The notes under the pieces are model-generated. The model made no database searches. It worked only from the letters and a program-made list of their open reading frames with translations, and had not been told where the DNA came from. Below, piece after piece: positions 9,083 to 16,896 of a stretch of DNA of 64,000 nt; position 1 is the first letter of the stretch, and each line of letters starts with the position of its first letter. The translations under genes and the position numbers were made by a program. Source of the DNA: an uncultured Alphaproteobacteria bacterium (GTDB taxonomy: Bacteria; Pseudomonadota; Alphaproteobacteria; HIMB59); assembly GCA_902527545.1 (NCBI GenBank), contig CABZPR010000005.1, positions 1 through 64,000 of the forward strand, written 5' to 3'.

Positions 9083-10770
9083 TAACTCTTCATAATTTTT
9101 CTTTGTATGATGTATTGTTGGGCCATTGATAAAACATTATTTGTTGTCCAATAAATAACCAGCCCCGCTGCGAAGCCACCTAAAATGAAAGTAAATACTA
9201 TTGGCAATAAACCAAAAATTTTGGCCTGCATTTTATCCACTGGAGCTGGGTTCAGTTTAAATTGAATATACATCGAAATACCCATTAAAATTGGCCAAAT
9301 ACCAACATTTAGAATTTGCAAAATACCTGGAACATTCCATTCCACAAATCCAAAAAGAGTAAGAGCCCCTAAGGGATCGGGCGCTGAGAGATCATGTACC
9401 CATCCTATAAAAGGCGCATGTCTCATCTCAATCGTTACAAATAAAACTTTATACAAGGCAAAGAATACTGGTATTTGCAACAGTATTGGTAAGCAACCAG
9501 CTATAGGGTTTGCCTTTTCTCTTTTATATAAAGCCATCATTTCTTTTTGCATTCCAGCTCTATCATCACCGTATTGTTCTTTGAGTCTCTGCATTTCAGG
9601 AGCAAGTTTTTTCATTTTTGCCATTGATTTAAAAGATTGTTGAGCAAGTGGGAAAAAACAAATCCTCATTAAAACTGTAAATAGAATTATTGACCAACCA
9701 AAGTTTCCTACGTACCCGTATATGAATTCTAAAACGTTAAAAATAGGTTTTGTTAAAAAATAAAACCAACCAAAGTCCACTGAACGATCAAAACCATCAA
9801 ACCCATATTCTTCCATATATTTATCGATAATATTTACAATTTTTGGCCCTGCAAAAATCTTGAAATTATGGGAGATACTCGCATTATTTGAAACAGCTAT
9901 TCTTTCCCCGACAATATCAGTTTGAAAATTATCTATATTATCAACAAAGCTGTAACTGTATGTCTGCTGAACAGGTTCGTTTTGGTTAGGGATTATCGCA
10001 GTCTGCCAATACTTATCTGTCATCCCGATCCACCCTCCAACAGAAGAATGTTTAATTTTTTTATCGTCTTTTAAATCGTCATAATCATATTCTTCCAATA
10101 CCCCATCAGTGATTGATAGAGGACCCTCATGAAGGATGAAGAAATTTTGCATCTCTGGAATTCCTTGTCTTTTGGATAATCCGTAGGGATATAGGTCAAA
10201 AGAAAGACCTGAATTATTTATAACCCTTTGATCAACACTAAATAAATAGTTTTCATCAAGAGTTATGATCTTTTCAAAAGTAATATTCTGATCACTAGTC
10301 CAAGTCAGTTTTACAGGTTCATTAATACCAACAGTGTTTTTATCAGCAATCCAAATACTAGAACTATTAGGTAACTCAATTGTGCTATCAGAGCTAACCC
10401 AACCTGTATCTAAATAATAAGCATTATCAGACCCTAAAGGATTCAAAAATTCAATTAAGTCAGATGTTGGATCTAGTGTCTCCCTGAATTCTTCTAAGAT
10501 TAGATCATCAATTACTGCTCCATTTAAATTTATAGAGCCTTTAATTTTAGAGTTATCAAAGTTCACTCTACCTGACTGATTTATCACATCACCTCTATCA
10601 GCTAAAACAGTAGAAGAGGATTTTTGAATACTGAGATCAACAAGACTTTCATCATTTGTTTGTTCTTCAGTCATTGGCGCTCTCTCTGGTTGAGGAACTA
10701 GTAACTGAAAACCAAAAATAATTGCCATTGAAATAATAATAGCTAGGAATAAGTTCTTTTGATTTTCCAT
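9082..10770 (-). CDS. yidC: Membrane protein insertase YidC
   Basis: Inserts and folds inner-membrane proteins with or without SecYEG. The layout is that of a Gram-negative YidC: an N-terminal membrane anchor (about residues 7-25), a large periplasmic beta domain to about residue 340, then the conserved five-helix core. The core begins near GNFGWSIILFTVLMR, which contains the conserved intramembrane Arg, and includes the cytoplasmic hairpin KMKKLAPEMQRLKEQYGDD and the segment NPIAGCLPILLQIPVFFALY. The length of 562 aa is typical. It starts one base after the yidD stop. Confidence 0.96.
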   Translation of the reverse strand: MENQKNLFLAIIISMAIIFGFQLLVPQPERAPMTEEQTNDESLVDLSIQKSSSTVLADRGDVINQSGRVNFDNSKIKGSINLNGAVIDDLILEEFRETLDPTSDLIEFLNPLGSDNAYYLDTGWVSSDSTIELPNSSSIWIADKNTVGINEPVKLTWTSDQNITFEKIITLDENYLFSVDQRVINNSGLSFDLYPYGLSKRQGIPEMQNFFILHEGPLSITDGVLEEYDYDDLKDDKKIKHSSVGGWIGMTDKYWQTAIIPNQNEPVQQTYSYSFVDNIDNFQTDIVGERIAVSNNASISHNFKIFAGPKIVNIIDKYMEEYGFDGFDRSVDFGWFYFLTKPIFNVLEFIYGYVGNFGWSIILFTVLMRICFFPLAQQSFKSMAKMKKLAPEMQRLKEQYGDDRAGMQKEMMALYKREKANPIAGCLPILLQIPVFFALYKVLFVTIEMRHAPFIGWVHDLSAPDPLGALTLFGFVEWNVPGILQILNVGIWPILMGISMYIQFKLNPAPVDKMQAKIFGLLPIVFTFILGGFAAGLVIYWTTNNVLSMAQQYIIQRKIMKS

Positions 10771-10771
10771 A

Positions 10772-11008
10772 TTATTTTTTTATTGGGTCGTAACCAGACG
10801 ATCCTAACGGATTACATTTTAGAATTCTAACCATTCCCATTGTTATTCCTTTCAAAACACCAAATTCTTGAATAGCCTCAATAGTATATTCAGAGCATGT
10901 TGGAAGATGTCTACATGTTTTTGGTAACATAGGCGATATGAATAATTGGTAGAATTTAATTGGTGTAATAAAAGCTATCTTCCAAAACTTTTTGATATTA
11001 TTTTTCAT
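10772..11008 (-). CDS. yidD: Membrane protein insertion efficiency factor YidD
   Basis: Small amphipathic inner-membrane-associated protein that assists YidC-dependent insertion. The family core is present: FYQLFISPMLPKTCRHLPTCSEYTI carries the conserved cysteines, followed by GVLKGITMGMVRILKCNP and the C-terminal GYDPI. I start it at ATG 11008, overlapping the rnpA stop by 11 bp; an upstream in-frame Met would add six residues. It lies between rnpA and yidC as in most bacteria. Confidence 0.93.
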   Translation of the reverse strand: MKNNIKKFWKIAFITPIKFYQLFISPMLPKTCRHLPTCSEYTIEAIQEFGVLKGITMGMVRILKCNPLGSSGYDPIKK

Positions 11009-11327
11009 GAGATAAGAATTTTTCAATATCTTGTTTTAAATCAATAAAAGGTACTTTCAAAACTGTTTTTTTGAGTATTATTACAAATTTGACTTGATTT
11101 AATGTATTTATAAGACTGCATGTGCGAATTGCCTCTCTAGCCCTTCTTTTAGCCCTATTTCTTTCAACTGCATTGCCAAGCTTTTTACTAGCTATAATAC
11201 CAACTAGAAAAGTTTCTAAATCTGCGTCATGAAGAATATAGCCATTAAAACTTGAACTTTTAAAGTAGTTCCCTTTGTTTCTGATTTGAGAAAATTGGGA
11301 AGATTTTTTTAGTGTAGGAAGTCTCAA
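10998..11327 (-). CDS. rnpA: Ribonuclease P protein component
   Basis: Protein subunit of RNase P, which trims tRNA 5' leaders. The signature block GNAVERNRAKRRAREAIR (family RNR motif) is present, and the N-terminus LPTLKKSSQFSQIRNKG matches the family. There is no internal Met. The first codon is TTG, 3 bp after the rpmH stop, and without a clear Shine-Dalgarno sequence, so translation is probably coupled to rpmH. Its length of 109 is ordinary. Confidence 0.94.
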   Translation of the reverse strand: MRLPTLKKSSQFSQIRNKGNYFKSSSFNGYILHDADLETFLVGIIASKKLGNAVERNRAKRRAREAIRTCSLINTLNQVKFVIILKKTVLKVPFIDLKQDIEKFLSHEK

Positions 11328-11330
11328 AAA

Positions 11331-11465
11331 TTAAGCAGATAGTCTAGATCGACCTTTAGCTCTTCTAGCATTAATGACTTTACGACCACCAACAGTTGAC
11401 ATTCTAGAACGAAATCCATGCCTTCTTTTTCTAACTAATTGACTTGGTTGATATGTTCTTTTCAT
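11331..11465 (-). CDS. rpmH: 50S ribosomal protein L34
   Basis: A 44-residue ORF with the L34 sequence: it begins [19 protein letters not shown] and continues through [18 protein letters not shown], ending RLSA. This is the family's usual length and nearly invariant sequence. It heads the minus-strand rnpA-yidD-yidC-engB unit. An AGGTG lies 9 nt before the ATG. No dnaA gene accompanies it, unlike in many other bacteria. Confidence 0.96.
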   Translation of the reverse strand: MKRTYQPSQLVRKRRHGFRSRMSTVGGRKVINARRAKGRSRLSA

Positions 11466-11495
11466 TGCTAATACACCTAAAAAATTGGTTCCTAC

Positions 11496-11522
11496 ATTTA
11501 ACAATTATTGATATGAAGTCAA
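11496..11522 (-). promoter_or_regulatory. Possible promoter of the rpmH operon
   Basis: On the minus strand a TTGACT is followed after about 15 bp by TTAAAT, roughly 30 bp before the rpmH start, in the 73-bp divergent gap shared with panC. The -35 match is good, but spacing and -10 quality are modest. The panC start on the other strand lies only about 17 bp from the -35. Confidence 0.35.
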
Positions 11523-11538
11523 TAAATAAAAACAAATT

Positions 11539-12369
11539 ATGTTGATAATTAAAGATATTTCTAATTTACAGTTATATTTGACTGCTTATGAAAATCGAAA
11601 ATATTCAATTGGTTTTGTTCCTACTATGGGCGCCCTTCATAAGGGACATGGAGAGCTAATAAAAAAATCAAAAAATGATAATCACAAAACTATTGTAAGT
11701 ATTTTTGTAAATGAAAAACAATTTAACAGTAAAGAAGATTTTAACTCTTATCCTAGGAATAAGGGCCTTGACTACGATTTTTGCTCTGACAACGATGTAG
11801 ATCTAATATTTGAACCATCAGCAGAAGAAATTTACAATAAAGATGAAACTATTTTAAAAAATACTAATTTTAATAATATTCTTTGTGATAAATATAGAAA
11901 AGGACACTTTGATGGTGTGATTACTGTACTAAATAAATTGTTTTCAATTGTAAATTGTAACAAGGTTTATTTTGGTGAAAAAGATTTTCAGCAACTCAAG
12001 ATAATTGAAAAATTTATTAAAGAAAAATATAAATTTTTAGAAATAGTATCCGTACCAACAAAAAGAAATGAAGAAGGTATTGCCTATTCATCAAGAAATG
12101 AAAAATTAAGTAAAAAACAAATTCAAGATTTTGTTAGTTTTCATCAACAAACTGTAAATTTTTTAAAATCTTTAGAAAAATCATTTGATATTGAAACTGC
12201 AAATCAAAGAGCTAAAGATTTCATTATGGAACAAAATATCGAAAAGTTAGATTACTTTGAATTTAGAAATAATGATGACTTGACCACCAATGGTAGAGTT
12301 TCTGACTCGAGACTTTTTTATGCTATCTATAAAGGCAATGTTAGACTTATTGATAATTTAAAAGTTTAA
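11539..12369 (+). CDS. panC: Pantoate--beta-alanine ligase
   Basis: Makes pantothenate from pantoate, beta-alanine and ATP, a coenzyme A precursor step. The nucleotidyltransferase motif HKGH (residues 34-37, in PTMGALHKGHGEL) is present, as are VSIFVNEKQFN, KVYFGEKDFQQLKII and the KMSKS-like IAYSSRNEKLS. The length of 276 is normal. No panB is adjacent. The gene ends 3 bp before the 3' end of the opposing tRNA-Arg. Confidence 0.94.
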   Translation: MLIIKDISNLQLYLTAYENRKYSIGFVPTMGALHKGHGELIKKSKNDNHKTIVSIFVNEKQFNSKEDFNSYPRNKGLDYDFCSDNDVDLIFEPSAEEIYNKDETILKNTNFNNILCDKYRKGHFDGVITVLNKLFSIVNCNKVYFGEKDFQQLKIIEKFIKEKYKFLEIVSVPTKRNEEGIAYSSRNEKLSKKQIQDFVSFHQQTVNFLKSLEKSFDIETANQRAKDFIMEQNIEKLDYFEFRNNDDLTTNGRVSDSRLFYAIYKGNVRLIDNLKV

Positions 12370-12371
12370 AC

Positions 12372-12446
12372 TGGCGGTTCTGCAAGGATTCGAACCCTGA
12401 ATTCTTGATCCGTAGTCAAGTGTGATATCCGTTTCACCACAGAACC
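12372..12446 (-). tRNA. tRNA-Arg (anticodon ACG)
   Basis: Cloverleaf read on the minus strand. The acceptor stem GGTTCTG pairs with CAGAACC, followed by discriminator G and an encoded CCA. The anticodon arm CTTGA-CTACGGA-TCAAG gives anticodon ACG, and the T arm contains GTTCGAATC. The length is 75 nt. ACG with A34 deaminated to inosine reads CGU, CGC and CGA in most bacteria. A repeat-bearing AT-rich segment directly upstream contains TATAAA and probably its promoter. Confidence 0.95.
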
Positions 12447-12453
12447 TTATTAC

Positions 12454-12488
12454 TGATTTATATACTCTTTTTGTAAATAATAAACTTA
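12454..12488. repeat. 35-bp direct repeat, copy 1
   Basis: Direct repeat matching 13091-13125 in 34 of 35 bases (core TATACTCTTTTT followed by TAAATAATAAACTTA). This copy lies just upstream of the minus-strand tRNA-Arg, where the opposite strand reads TATATAAA, and precedes the Sel1-repeat gene on the plus strand. The two copies bracket that gene. Confidence 0.85.
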
Positions 12489-12551
12489 ATTGGATTTTTT
12501 AAATGAAAGACATTTGTAAAACGATAAGTTATTACAGTTATATAAAAGTAA

Positions 12552-13046
12552 ATGAAGAGAAACGTTTTAACTATCATTGTTGTATTATTTTTTAATCCAT
12601 TTCTATTTGCGAATGAAAGTGAAACTTATCTTGTATCACAATTTATGGAAAACACACCTCAGACAGAAAAAGGTATAAAACTATTTTTGGATGGTAATTA
12701 CAACGATGCTTTAAATAACTTTATATCTTTATCTGGTAAAGGCAATTCAGCAGGCTCGAATAATGCTGGCATAATTTATGAATACATAAAGAAAAATGAT
12801 AAAAAAGCTATGCATTATTATAAATTAGCCGCCGAAAAAGGTAGCCCACTAGGACAGTACAATTATGGTGTTCTTTTGTTTTATGTAAAAAAAAATCCTA
12901 TAGAGGCTTACAAGTGGATACTTTGTTCAGCTAAACAAAATTATTCTGAGGCAATTATTGCTAAACAAAATATGGAAGATACTAAAATTATTACCAATGA
13001 GCAGATTAAAGAAGCAGAAGTTTTAACAACAAATTGTAAAAATTAA
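12552..13046 (+). CDS. Exported Sel1-repeat protein
   Basis: A 164-residue protein with a Sec signal peptide (MKRNVLTIIVVLFFNPFLFA, cleavage likely before NESE). Helical repeats of the Sel1/TPR-like type follow: one around GNYNDALNNFISLSGKGNSAGSNNAGIIYEYI, one in KKAMHYYKLAAEKGSPLGQYNYGVLLFYV, and one in NPIEAYKWILCSAKQNYSEA, each with the A-x-x-x-G/A spacing of the family. Such proteins act as periplasmic scaffolds, but no partner is visible here. The gene is flanked by the two copies of a 35-bp direct repeat. Confidence 0.75.
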   Translation: MKRNVLTIIVVLFFNPFLFANESETYLVSQFMENTPQTEKGIKLFLDGNYNDALNNFISLSGKGNSAGSNNAGIIYEYIKKNDKKAMHYYKLAAEKGSPLGQYNYGVLLFYVKKNPIEAYKWILCSAKQNYSEAIIAKQNMEDTKIITNEQIKEAEVLTTNCKN

Positions 13047-13090
13047 TAAGAAAATTATTTAAACTTTATCAACACCATGATGCATTAACT

Positions 13091-13125
13091 TGATTTATAT
13101 ACTCTTTTTATAAATAATAAACTTA
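13091..13125. repeat. 35-bp direct repeat, copy 2
   Basis: Second copy of the repeat at 12454-12488, with a single difference (G to A). It lies downstream of the Sel1-repeat gene and 33 bp before the next gene, where on the plus strand it could contribute promoter sequence. The upstream flank has no intact tRNA. Confidence 0.85.
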
Positions 13126-13158
13126 TATGAATAAAACTATATTGGATGTATACGAAAA

Positions 13159-13839
13159 ATGAAAAAATTATTATGTTTTAAAATAGTTATATTTAATATT
13201 TTTTTTCTCTCAAGTTTACTCTCAGCAGATAACCCATTAACTGGAAAAGTTCTAGTATGTAATGAAAATTCAGAATTTTATTTTTTTCATCAAGATGAAT
13301 ATCTCTATAAATCGCCATCTATTGAAATAAATGATTACGATTTTATAGAAAGAATTCTTGAAGAAGAAAACGATGATTATAAATATGAGAGATTTAAAGA
13401 TACATCTTTGGTAACAGAAATAACCCAAATTAATGTTCATGATTTAAAAATAAGTTGGTTCAGAAAAGATAAAGTTGTAAAAGCTGCTTGTTTTCTTTGC
13501 TCAAGGAGACAATCAATGTTATATGAAGAACTTGATAGGATTACAATTAATGTTAAATCTTCATTTGCCTATGGGCCCTATAAGTTGGATGAAGAAGAAT
13601 TTTATATGCCACCCTCCTTTGAGGATAGATTTGACCCGATTTTAGGAGCATGGGTTGACTGGCACTTTCGTGAGATAGGATGCGAAATAATTAATTCAAT
13701 AGAAGAAGGTGAGAAAATTTTTATACACAAAAAAAATTTTATCTTGGATAATTTAATTAAAAAAGAACAAGATGAAAAAATCAGATTAAAACAAAAAGAA
13801 ATAGAAAATCAAAAAAAACTAGAAGATAGAAAGATTTGA
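13159..13839 (+). CDS. Exported protein of unknown function
   Basis: I do not recognise this 226-residue protein. It has a Sec-type signal peptide (hydrophobic stretch about residues 6-22, likely cleavage after LLSA). A globular middle contains a few cysteines (CNENSEF, AACFLCSRR), and residues about 195-226 form a Lys/Glu/Gln-rich tail likely to be helical (KKEQDEKIRLKQKEIENQ). It starts 9 bp before the ion-channel gene and may be co-expressed with it. The midsection resembles the short exported proteins common in marine alphaproteobacteria, but no family can be assigned. Confidence 0.65.
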   Translation: MKKLLCFKIVIFNIFFLSSLLSADNPLTGKVLVCNENSEFYFFHQDEYLYKSPSIEINDYDFIERILEEENDDYKYERFKDTSLVTEITQINVHDLKISWFRKDKVVKAACFLCSRRQSMLYEELDRITINVKSSFAYGPYKLDEEEFYMPPSFEDRFDPILGAWVDWHFREIGCEIINSIEEGEKIFIHKKNFILDNLIKKEQDEKIRLKQKEIENQKKLEDRKI

Positions 13840-13848
13840 TAGCGGTAA

Positions 13849-14631
13849 ATGAAAGAAACCTTTTTTAAAATACGAGAAAGCAAGTTATTTCAATACTCAG
13901 TTTTATTTATAATCATATTTAATGCATTTACTATCGGTTTAAATACTTACAATTTAGGAGAGTTCACAAGAGATCTAATTAAATATCTTGATTATTTAAT
14001 AACTATTTTTTTTGTTATAGAAATTTCAATACGTTTTATTGGCGAGCCTAGAAAATCAAATTTTTTTAAAAATGGGTGGAATATTTTTGATACAATTATC
14101 GTCTTAATATCGTTAATTCCTATACCTAATAATTCTAGTTTTCTCTTATTAAGATTATTAAGAGTATTCAGAGTTTTGAGAATTATTTCTATTATACCTG
14201 AGTTAAAACTAATTATTGAGTCTTTGATTGGATCTCTAAAAAGAGTTTTTTATGTAAGTTTGTTGCTTTTCATAATTCTCTATATTTATGCAACTATTGG
14301 AGCAATAGTTTTTTCAAACAGCATACCTGAGAGATGGTCTGATGTGGGCGTTTCAATGATCACTTTATTTCAAGTTTTAACATTATCATCTTGGGAGCAG
14401 GTCATGTTGCCTCTTCAAGATATTTACTGGTGGGCATGGATTTATTTTTTTAGTTTTATAATTGTCTGTGCTATTACAATGCTAAATCTTCTGATAGCAA
14501 TATTGGTTGATGTAGTTGTAAATCAGAACAAAAAAAAAGATGAAATGATAAAAACTAGAAATAATGCTGAAAAATTAAATGAACAATTTTCTGACGAGAT
14601 TAGTTTAGATAAACTAAAAAAAGATCAATAA
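13849..14631 (+). CDS. Voltage-gated-type cation channel (single-domain, six-helix)
   Basis: Ion_trans-family channel subunit, expected to form a tetramer in the inner membrane. S1 to S4 span about residues 14-120. S4 is LLRLLRVFRVLRIISI with four Arg at every third position (102, 105, 108, 111), a normal voltage sensor. S5 is about 131-155, the pore helix and filter about 168-186, and S6 about 194-222, followed by a charged, probably coiled-coil tail (NQNKKKDEMIKTRNNAEKL). Bacterial Nav channels have TLESW in the filter; here it is TLSSWEQ (178-184), so the ion selectivity may differ. Its stop overlaps a 58-residue membrane ORF (TAATG). Confidence 0.87.
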   Translation: MKETFFKIRESKLFQYSVLFIIIFNAFTIGLNTYNLGEFTRDLIKYLDYLITIFFVIEISIRFIGEPRKSNFFKNGWNIFDTIIVLISLIPIPNNSSFLLLRLLRVFRVLRIISIIPELKLIIESLIGSLKRVFYVSLLLFIILYIYATIGAIVFSNSIPERWSDVGVSMITLFQVLTLSSWEQVMLPLQDIYWWAWIYFFSFIIVCAITMLNLLIAILVDVVVNQNKKKDEMIKTRNNAEKLNEQFSDEISLDKLKKDQ

Positions 14632-14807
14632 TGTCAGCAGAAATCATAATGCCTATTATTTATTTAATATGTCTTCTGATTTTAGTAGGACCTCGTTTTT
14701 TGGATACAAATTCTTCCTTTAAACAGTTTTTGAGTAATTTAAGTATATGGGCATTAATAGTAATTGTAATTACTCTCTCTTACCAAGCATATAATTATTT
14801 TACCTAA
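14631..14807 (+). CDS. Small two-helix membrane protein (58 aa)
   Basis: Begins MSAEIIMPIIYLICLLILVG; a second hydrophobic stretch (about residues 39-55, IWALIVIVITLSYQAY) follows a short polar linker containing PRFLDTNSS. The ATG overlaps the stop of the ion-channel gene by one base (TAATG), typical of coupled translation. Its stop overlaps the convergent 3' end of the metallo-beta-lactamase-fold gene by 4 bp. I do not recognise the family. An accessory role for the channel is possible but rests only on position. Confidence 0.6.
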   Translation: MSAEIIMPIIYLICLLILVGPRFLDTNSSFKQFLSNLSIWALIVIVITLSYQAYNYFT

Positions 14808-15841
14808 ATTTTTCTTGTTTGGCCGTGAGTCATATAAGAAAATTCATCTTTGCTTATCTTCAACTTCTCAGTTAGTTCTTCGAGCAATTTTATAGGTTCA
14901 TCCATAGGTTCATCTGTTAATTGAAATGTTCCCCAATGCATAGCTATAGATTTTTTAGATTTAACATCTTTGTGAATTTGAATTGCCTCTTCAACATTAC
15001 AATGTGAGTCTTTCATAAACCACCTTGGAGCATATGCCCCTATGGGTATTGTTGATAAGTCAAACGATCCAAATTTTTTTTGAATATCCTTAAAATCCTT
15101 TGAATATCCGGTATCGCCAACAAAAAAAAACTTAAAATTATTTGCTTTAACAACCCAACCACACCAAAGTGTTTTATTTGTATCGTTAAATGTTCTCTTA
15201 CTCCAATGTTGTACTGGGACAGAATGAATTTCTAAGTTTTTGAACTGAGTCATTTGCCACCATTCATGTTCCATAACATTTCTTGCGCCTAATTTTGATA
15301 TAATTTCTTTTAATTTAAGTGGCACAAAAAATCTTGGTTGATTTACATTTTGTTTTTTTAATAAAAGTTGAATAGTCTTTGAGTCAAGATGATCATAGTG
15401 ATTATGAGAAATTAAAACAAAGTCAATAAATGGTAATTCCTCTATTTTTAATCCAGGAGGTGTCGTTCTTGAAGGTCCCATAAAACTCAGAGGTGATGCT
15501 CTTTTTGTAAAATGGGGGTCAGTTAATATATTAATACCATCAATTTGTAGTAAGAAAGTTGAATGTCCAATCCATGTAATGGTATTTTCAGATTTATTAG
15601 ATTTTAAGTATTTAGGGTCATTTTTAACCATAGGAAATGCAATCGGTTCCGGCTTACTTGACTCCCTCCTCCATTTCCAAAAATCTTTGAAACTACTTTT
15701 ATGTGAAACGTAGTTATTGACAAAGACCCCGTCTACTAAATTGAAAGGTTTAAAGAGAGTGTTAGCCATAATTTTTGTTTTTAGAATTACAAAGGATAAT
15801 GAGAAAAATATAACTTTTTTTATAAAATCTCTTCTGTGCAT
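14804..15841 (-). CDS. Tat-exported metallo-beta-lactamase-fold hydrolase (NAPE-PLD/UlaG-like)
   Basis: The N-terminus MHRRDFIKKVIFFSLSF is a twin-arginine signal (RRDFIKK plus a hydrophobic stretch), so the folded metalloprotein is probably exported. The MBL domain shows TWIGHSTFLLQIDGINILTD, the zinc motif ISHNHYDHLD (HxHxDH), VPVQHWS, the FVGDTGYS metal Asp, and IAMHWGTF. This pattern matches the N-acyl-phosphatidylethanolamine phospholipase D-like branch of MBL proteins, suggesting a phosphodiester or lipid substrate. The substrate itself cannot be read. Confidence 0.83.
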   Translation of the reverse strand: MHRRDFIKKVIFFSLSFVILKTKIMANTLFKPFNLVDGVFVNNYVSHKSSFKDFWKWRRESSKPEPIAFPMVKNDPKYLKSNKSENTITWIGHSTFLLQIDGINILTDPHFTKRASPLSFMGPSRTTPPGLKIEELPFIDFVLISHNHYDHLDSKTIQLLLKKQNVNQPRFFVPLKLKEIISKLGARNVMEHEWWQMTQFKNLEIHSVPVQHWSKRTFNDTNKTLWCGWVVKANNFKFFFVGDTGYSKDFKDIQKKFGSFDLSTIPIGAYAPRWFMKDSHCNVEEAIQIHKDVKSKKSIAMHWGTFQLTDEPMDEPIKLLEELTEKLKISKDEFSYMTHGQTRKI

Positions 15842-15862
15842 CTAAATAAAGTTAATAAAAAA

Positions 15863-16588
15863 CTAATTATTAATTATTTTAACGAAGTTTTTATACATTT
15901 GGTTGCACTGCATAACCATAGTATCAATTTCTTTCGATACTAAATCTTTCATTTGAGGTAAGGCATCGGCTCCAAGAGATTTTTCGAGGGCATTTTTATA
16001 TTCAGGAACTTGAGCCCAATCATCTACAGTAGTTTTTCGAATTTCTAAATGAAATTGAATTCCATAGGCATACTTATCATAACCAAAAATTTGATATTTT
16101 GTGGAGGGTGAAGTGCCTATAACTGTTACTTTAGAGTTATTCTCCAAACCTACTACTTCATAAGAATGCCATTGTAATGCTTTTATTTTATTTGGAAGAA
16201 AATTAAAAATATGATCTGCTTTTGCAGCCTCTTCAATGTTAATGTCCAATACGCCAATTTCAGGCGGTTTAGACTCAACTACCTTTCCTCCCAATACCTC
16301 TCCTAAAAGCTGACATCCTAAGCAAAACCCTAAAAAAGGTTTCTTAAGGTTTAAAACATATTCACCTATTGCTTTTTTTTCAGCCACTAACCATGGATAT
16401 TGATCTTCCATAAATGTATCCATAGGACCGCCCATACAAAGCATAGCGTCAAATTCATCTAAATTATTTGGAATACTATCACCCTCATCTAATTGGATAG
16501 TTGTTATACTATGACCATCTTCTATAAGAAAATCTTTAAACGTTCCCGGATCCTCAATTGAAATATGTTGCAGAGATATAAATTTCAT
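15863..16588 (-). CDS. Class I glutamine amidotransferase-like protein
   Basis: A 241-residue GATase1-fold protein resembling the GMP-synthase-type amidotransferase domain but free-standing. The nucleophile elbow FCLGCQLLGEVLGG supplies the Cys; the YGIQFHLEIRK segment supplies the His and Glu of the triad. The block MLCMGGPMDTFMEDQYPWL is typical of this stand-alone group, which includes gamma-glutamyl-amine hydrolase-like enzymes. It is upstream of the MBL-fold gene on the same strand with 21 bp between; no pathway link is evident. Confidence 0.82.
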   Translation of the reverse strand: MKFISLQHISIEDPGTFKDFLIEDGHSITTIQLDEGDSIPNNLDEFDAMLCMGGPMDTFMEDQYPWLVAEKKAIGEYVLNLKKPFLGFCLGCQLLGEVLGGKVVESKPPEIGVLDINIEEAAKADHIFNFLPNKIKALQWHSYEVVGLENNSKVTVIGTSPSTKYQIFGYDKYAYGIQFHLEIRKTTVDDWAQVPEYKNALEKSLGADALPQMKDLVSKEIDTMVMQCNQMYKNFVKIINN

Positions 16589-16642
16589 TAAATTAAATTA
16601 ATTTGAACTCAAAAAAAGGGCATGCCTTGTATAGCGCTAAAC

Positions 16643-16807
16643 TTAATCGTCGTCGTCGCCGGTTACTGTATCTTTAACTTTGTTGTAACCTTTAGATACG
16701 GCACCCGCTACAGTATCGTAAGCATCATTAGCTTTTTCGCTCACAGTTGCACAACTAGTGATAAAAAAAAATGAGGAAAGTATTATTAATATTAGTTTTT
16801 TTGACAT
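16643..16807 (-). CDS. Small lipoprotein (54 aa)
   Basis: Begins MSKKLILIILSSFFFITSCA: a short basic N-terminus, hydrophobic core and lipobox ITSC, so Cys19 is probably lipidated. The mature part is a short helix-prone stretch with Ala/Lys/Val pattern (SEKANDAYDTVAGAVSKGYNKVKDTV) ending in four Asp residues. It resembles entericidin-like or CsbD-like tiny envelope proteins but cannot be assigned. Four consecutive Asp codons (GAC-GAC-GAC-GAT) close the gene. Downstream, AAGG-CATGC-CCTT followed by a T run on the minus strand may be a weak terminator. Confidence 0.7.
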   Translation of the reverse strand: MSKKLILIILSSFFFITSCATVSEKANDAYDTVAGAVSKGYNKVKDTVTGDDDD

Positions 16808-16896
16808 TACTGGATTATCAGAAATCTACTAAAAATGTCAATTTATTTAAATGATAATCTAAAATATATTTCATAAAGGATAATAAAATTTTTATA

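Noticed and set aside
12372-13125. Integrative element using tRNA-Arg as attachment site
   Set aside because: The repeat is upstream of the tRNA 5' end, not at its 3' end, and no integrase gene lies between the copies; xerC at 23 kb is chromosomal.
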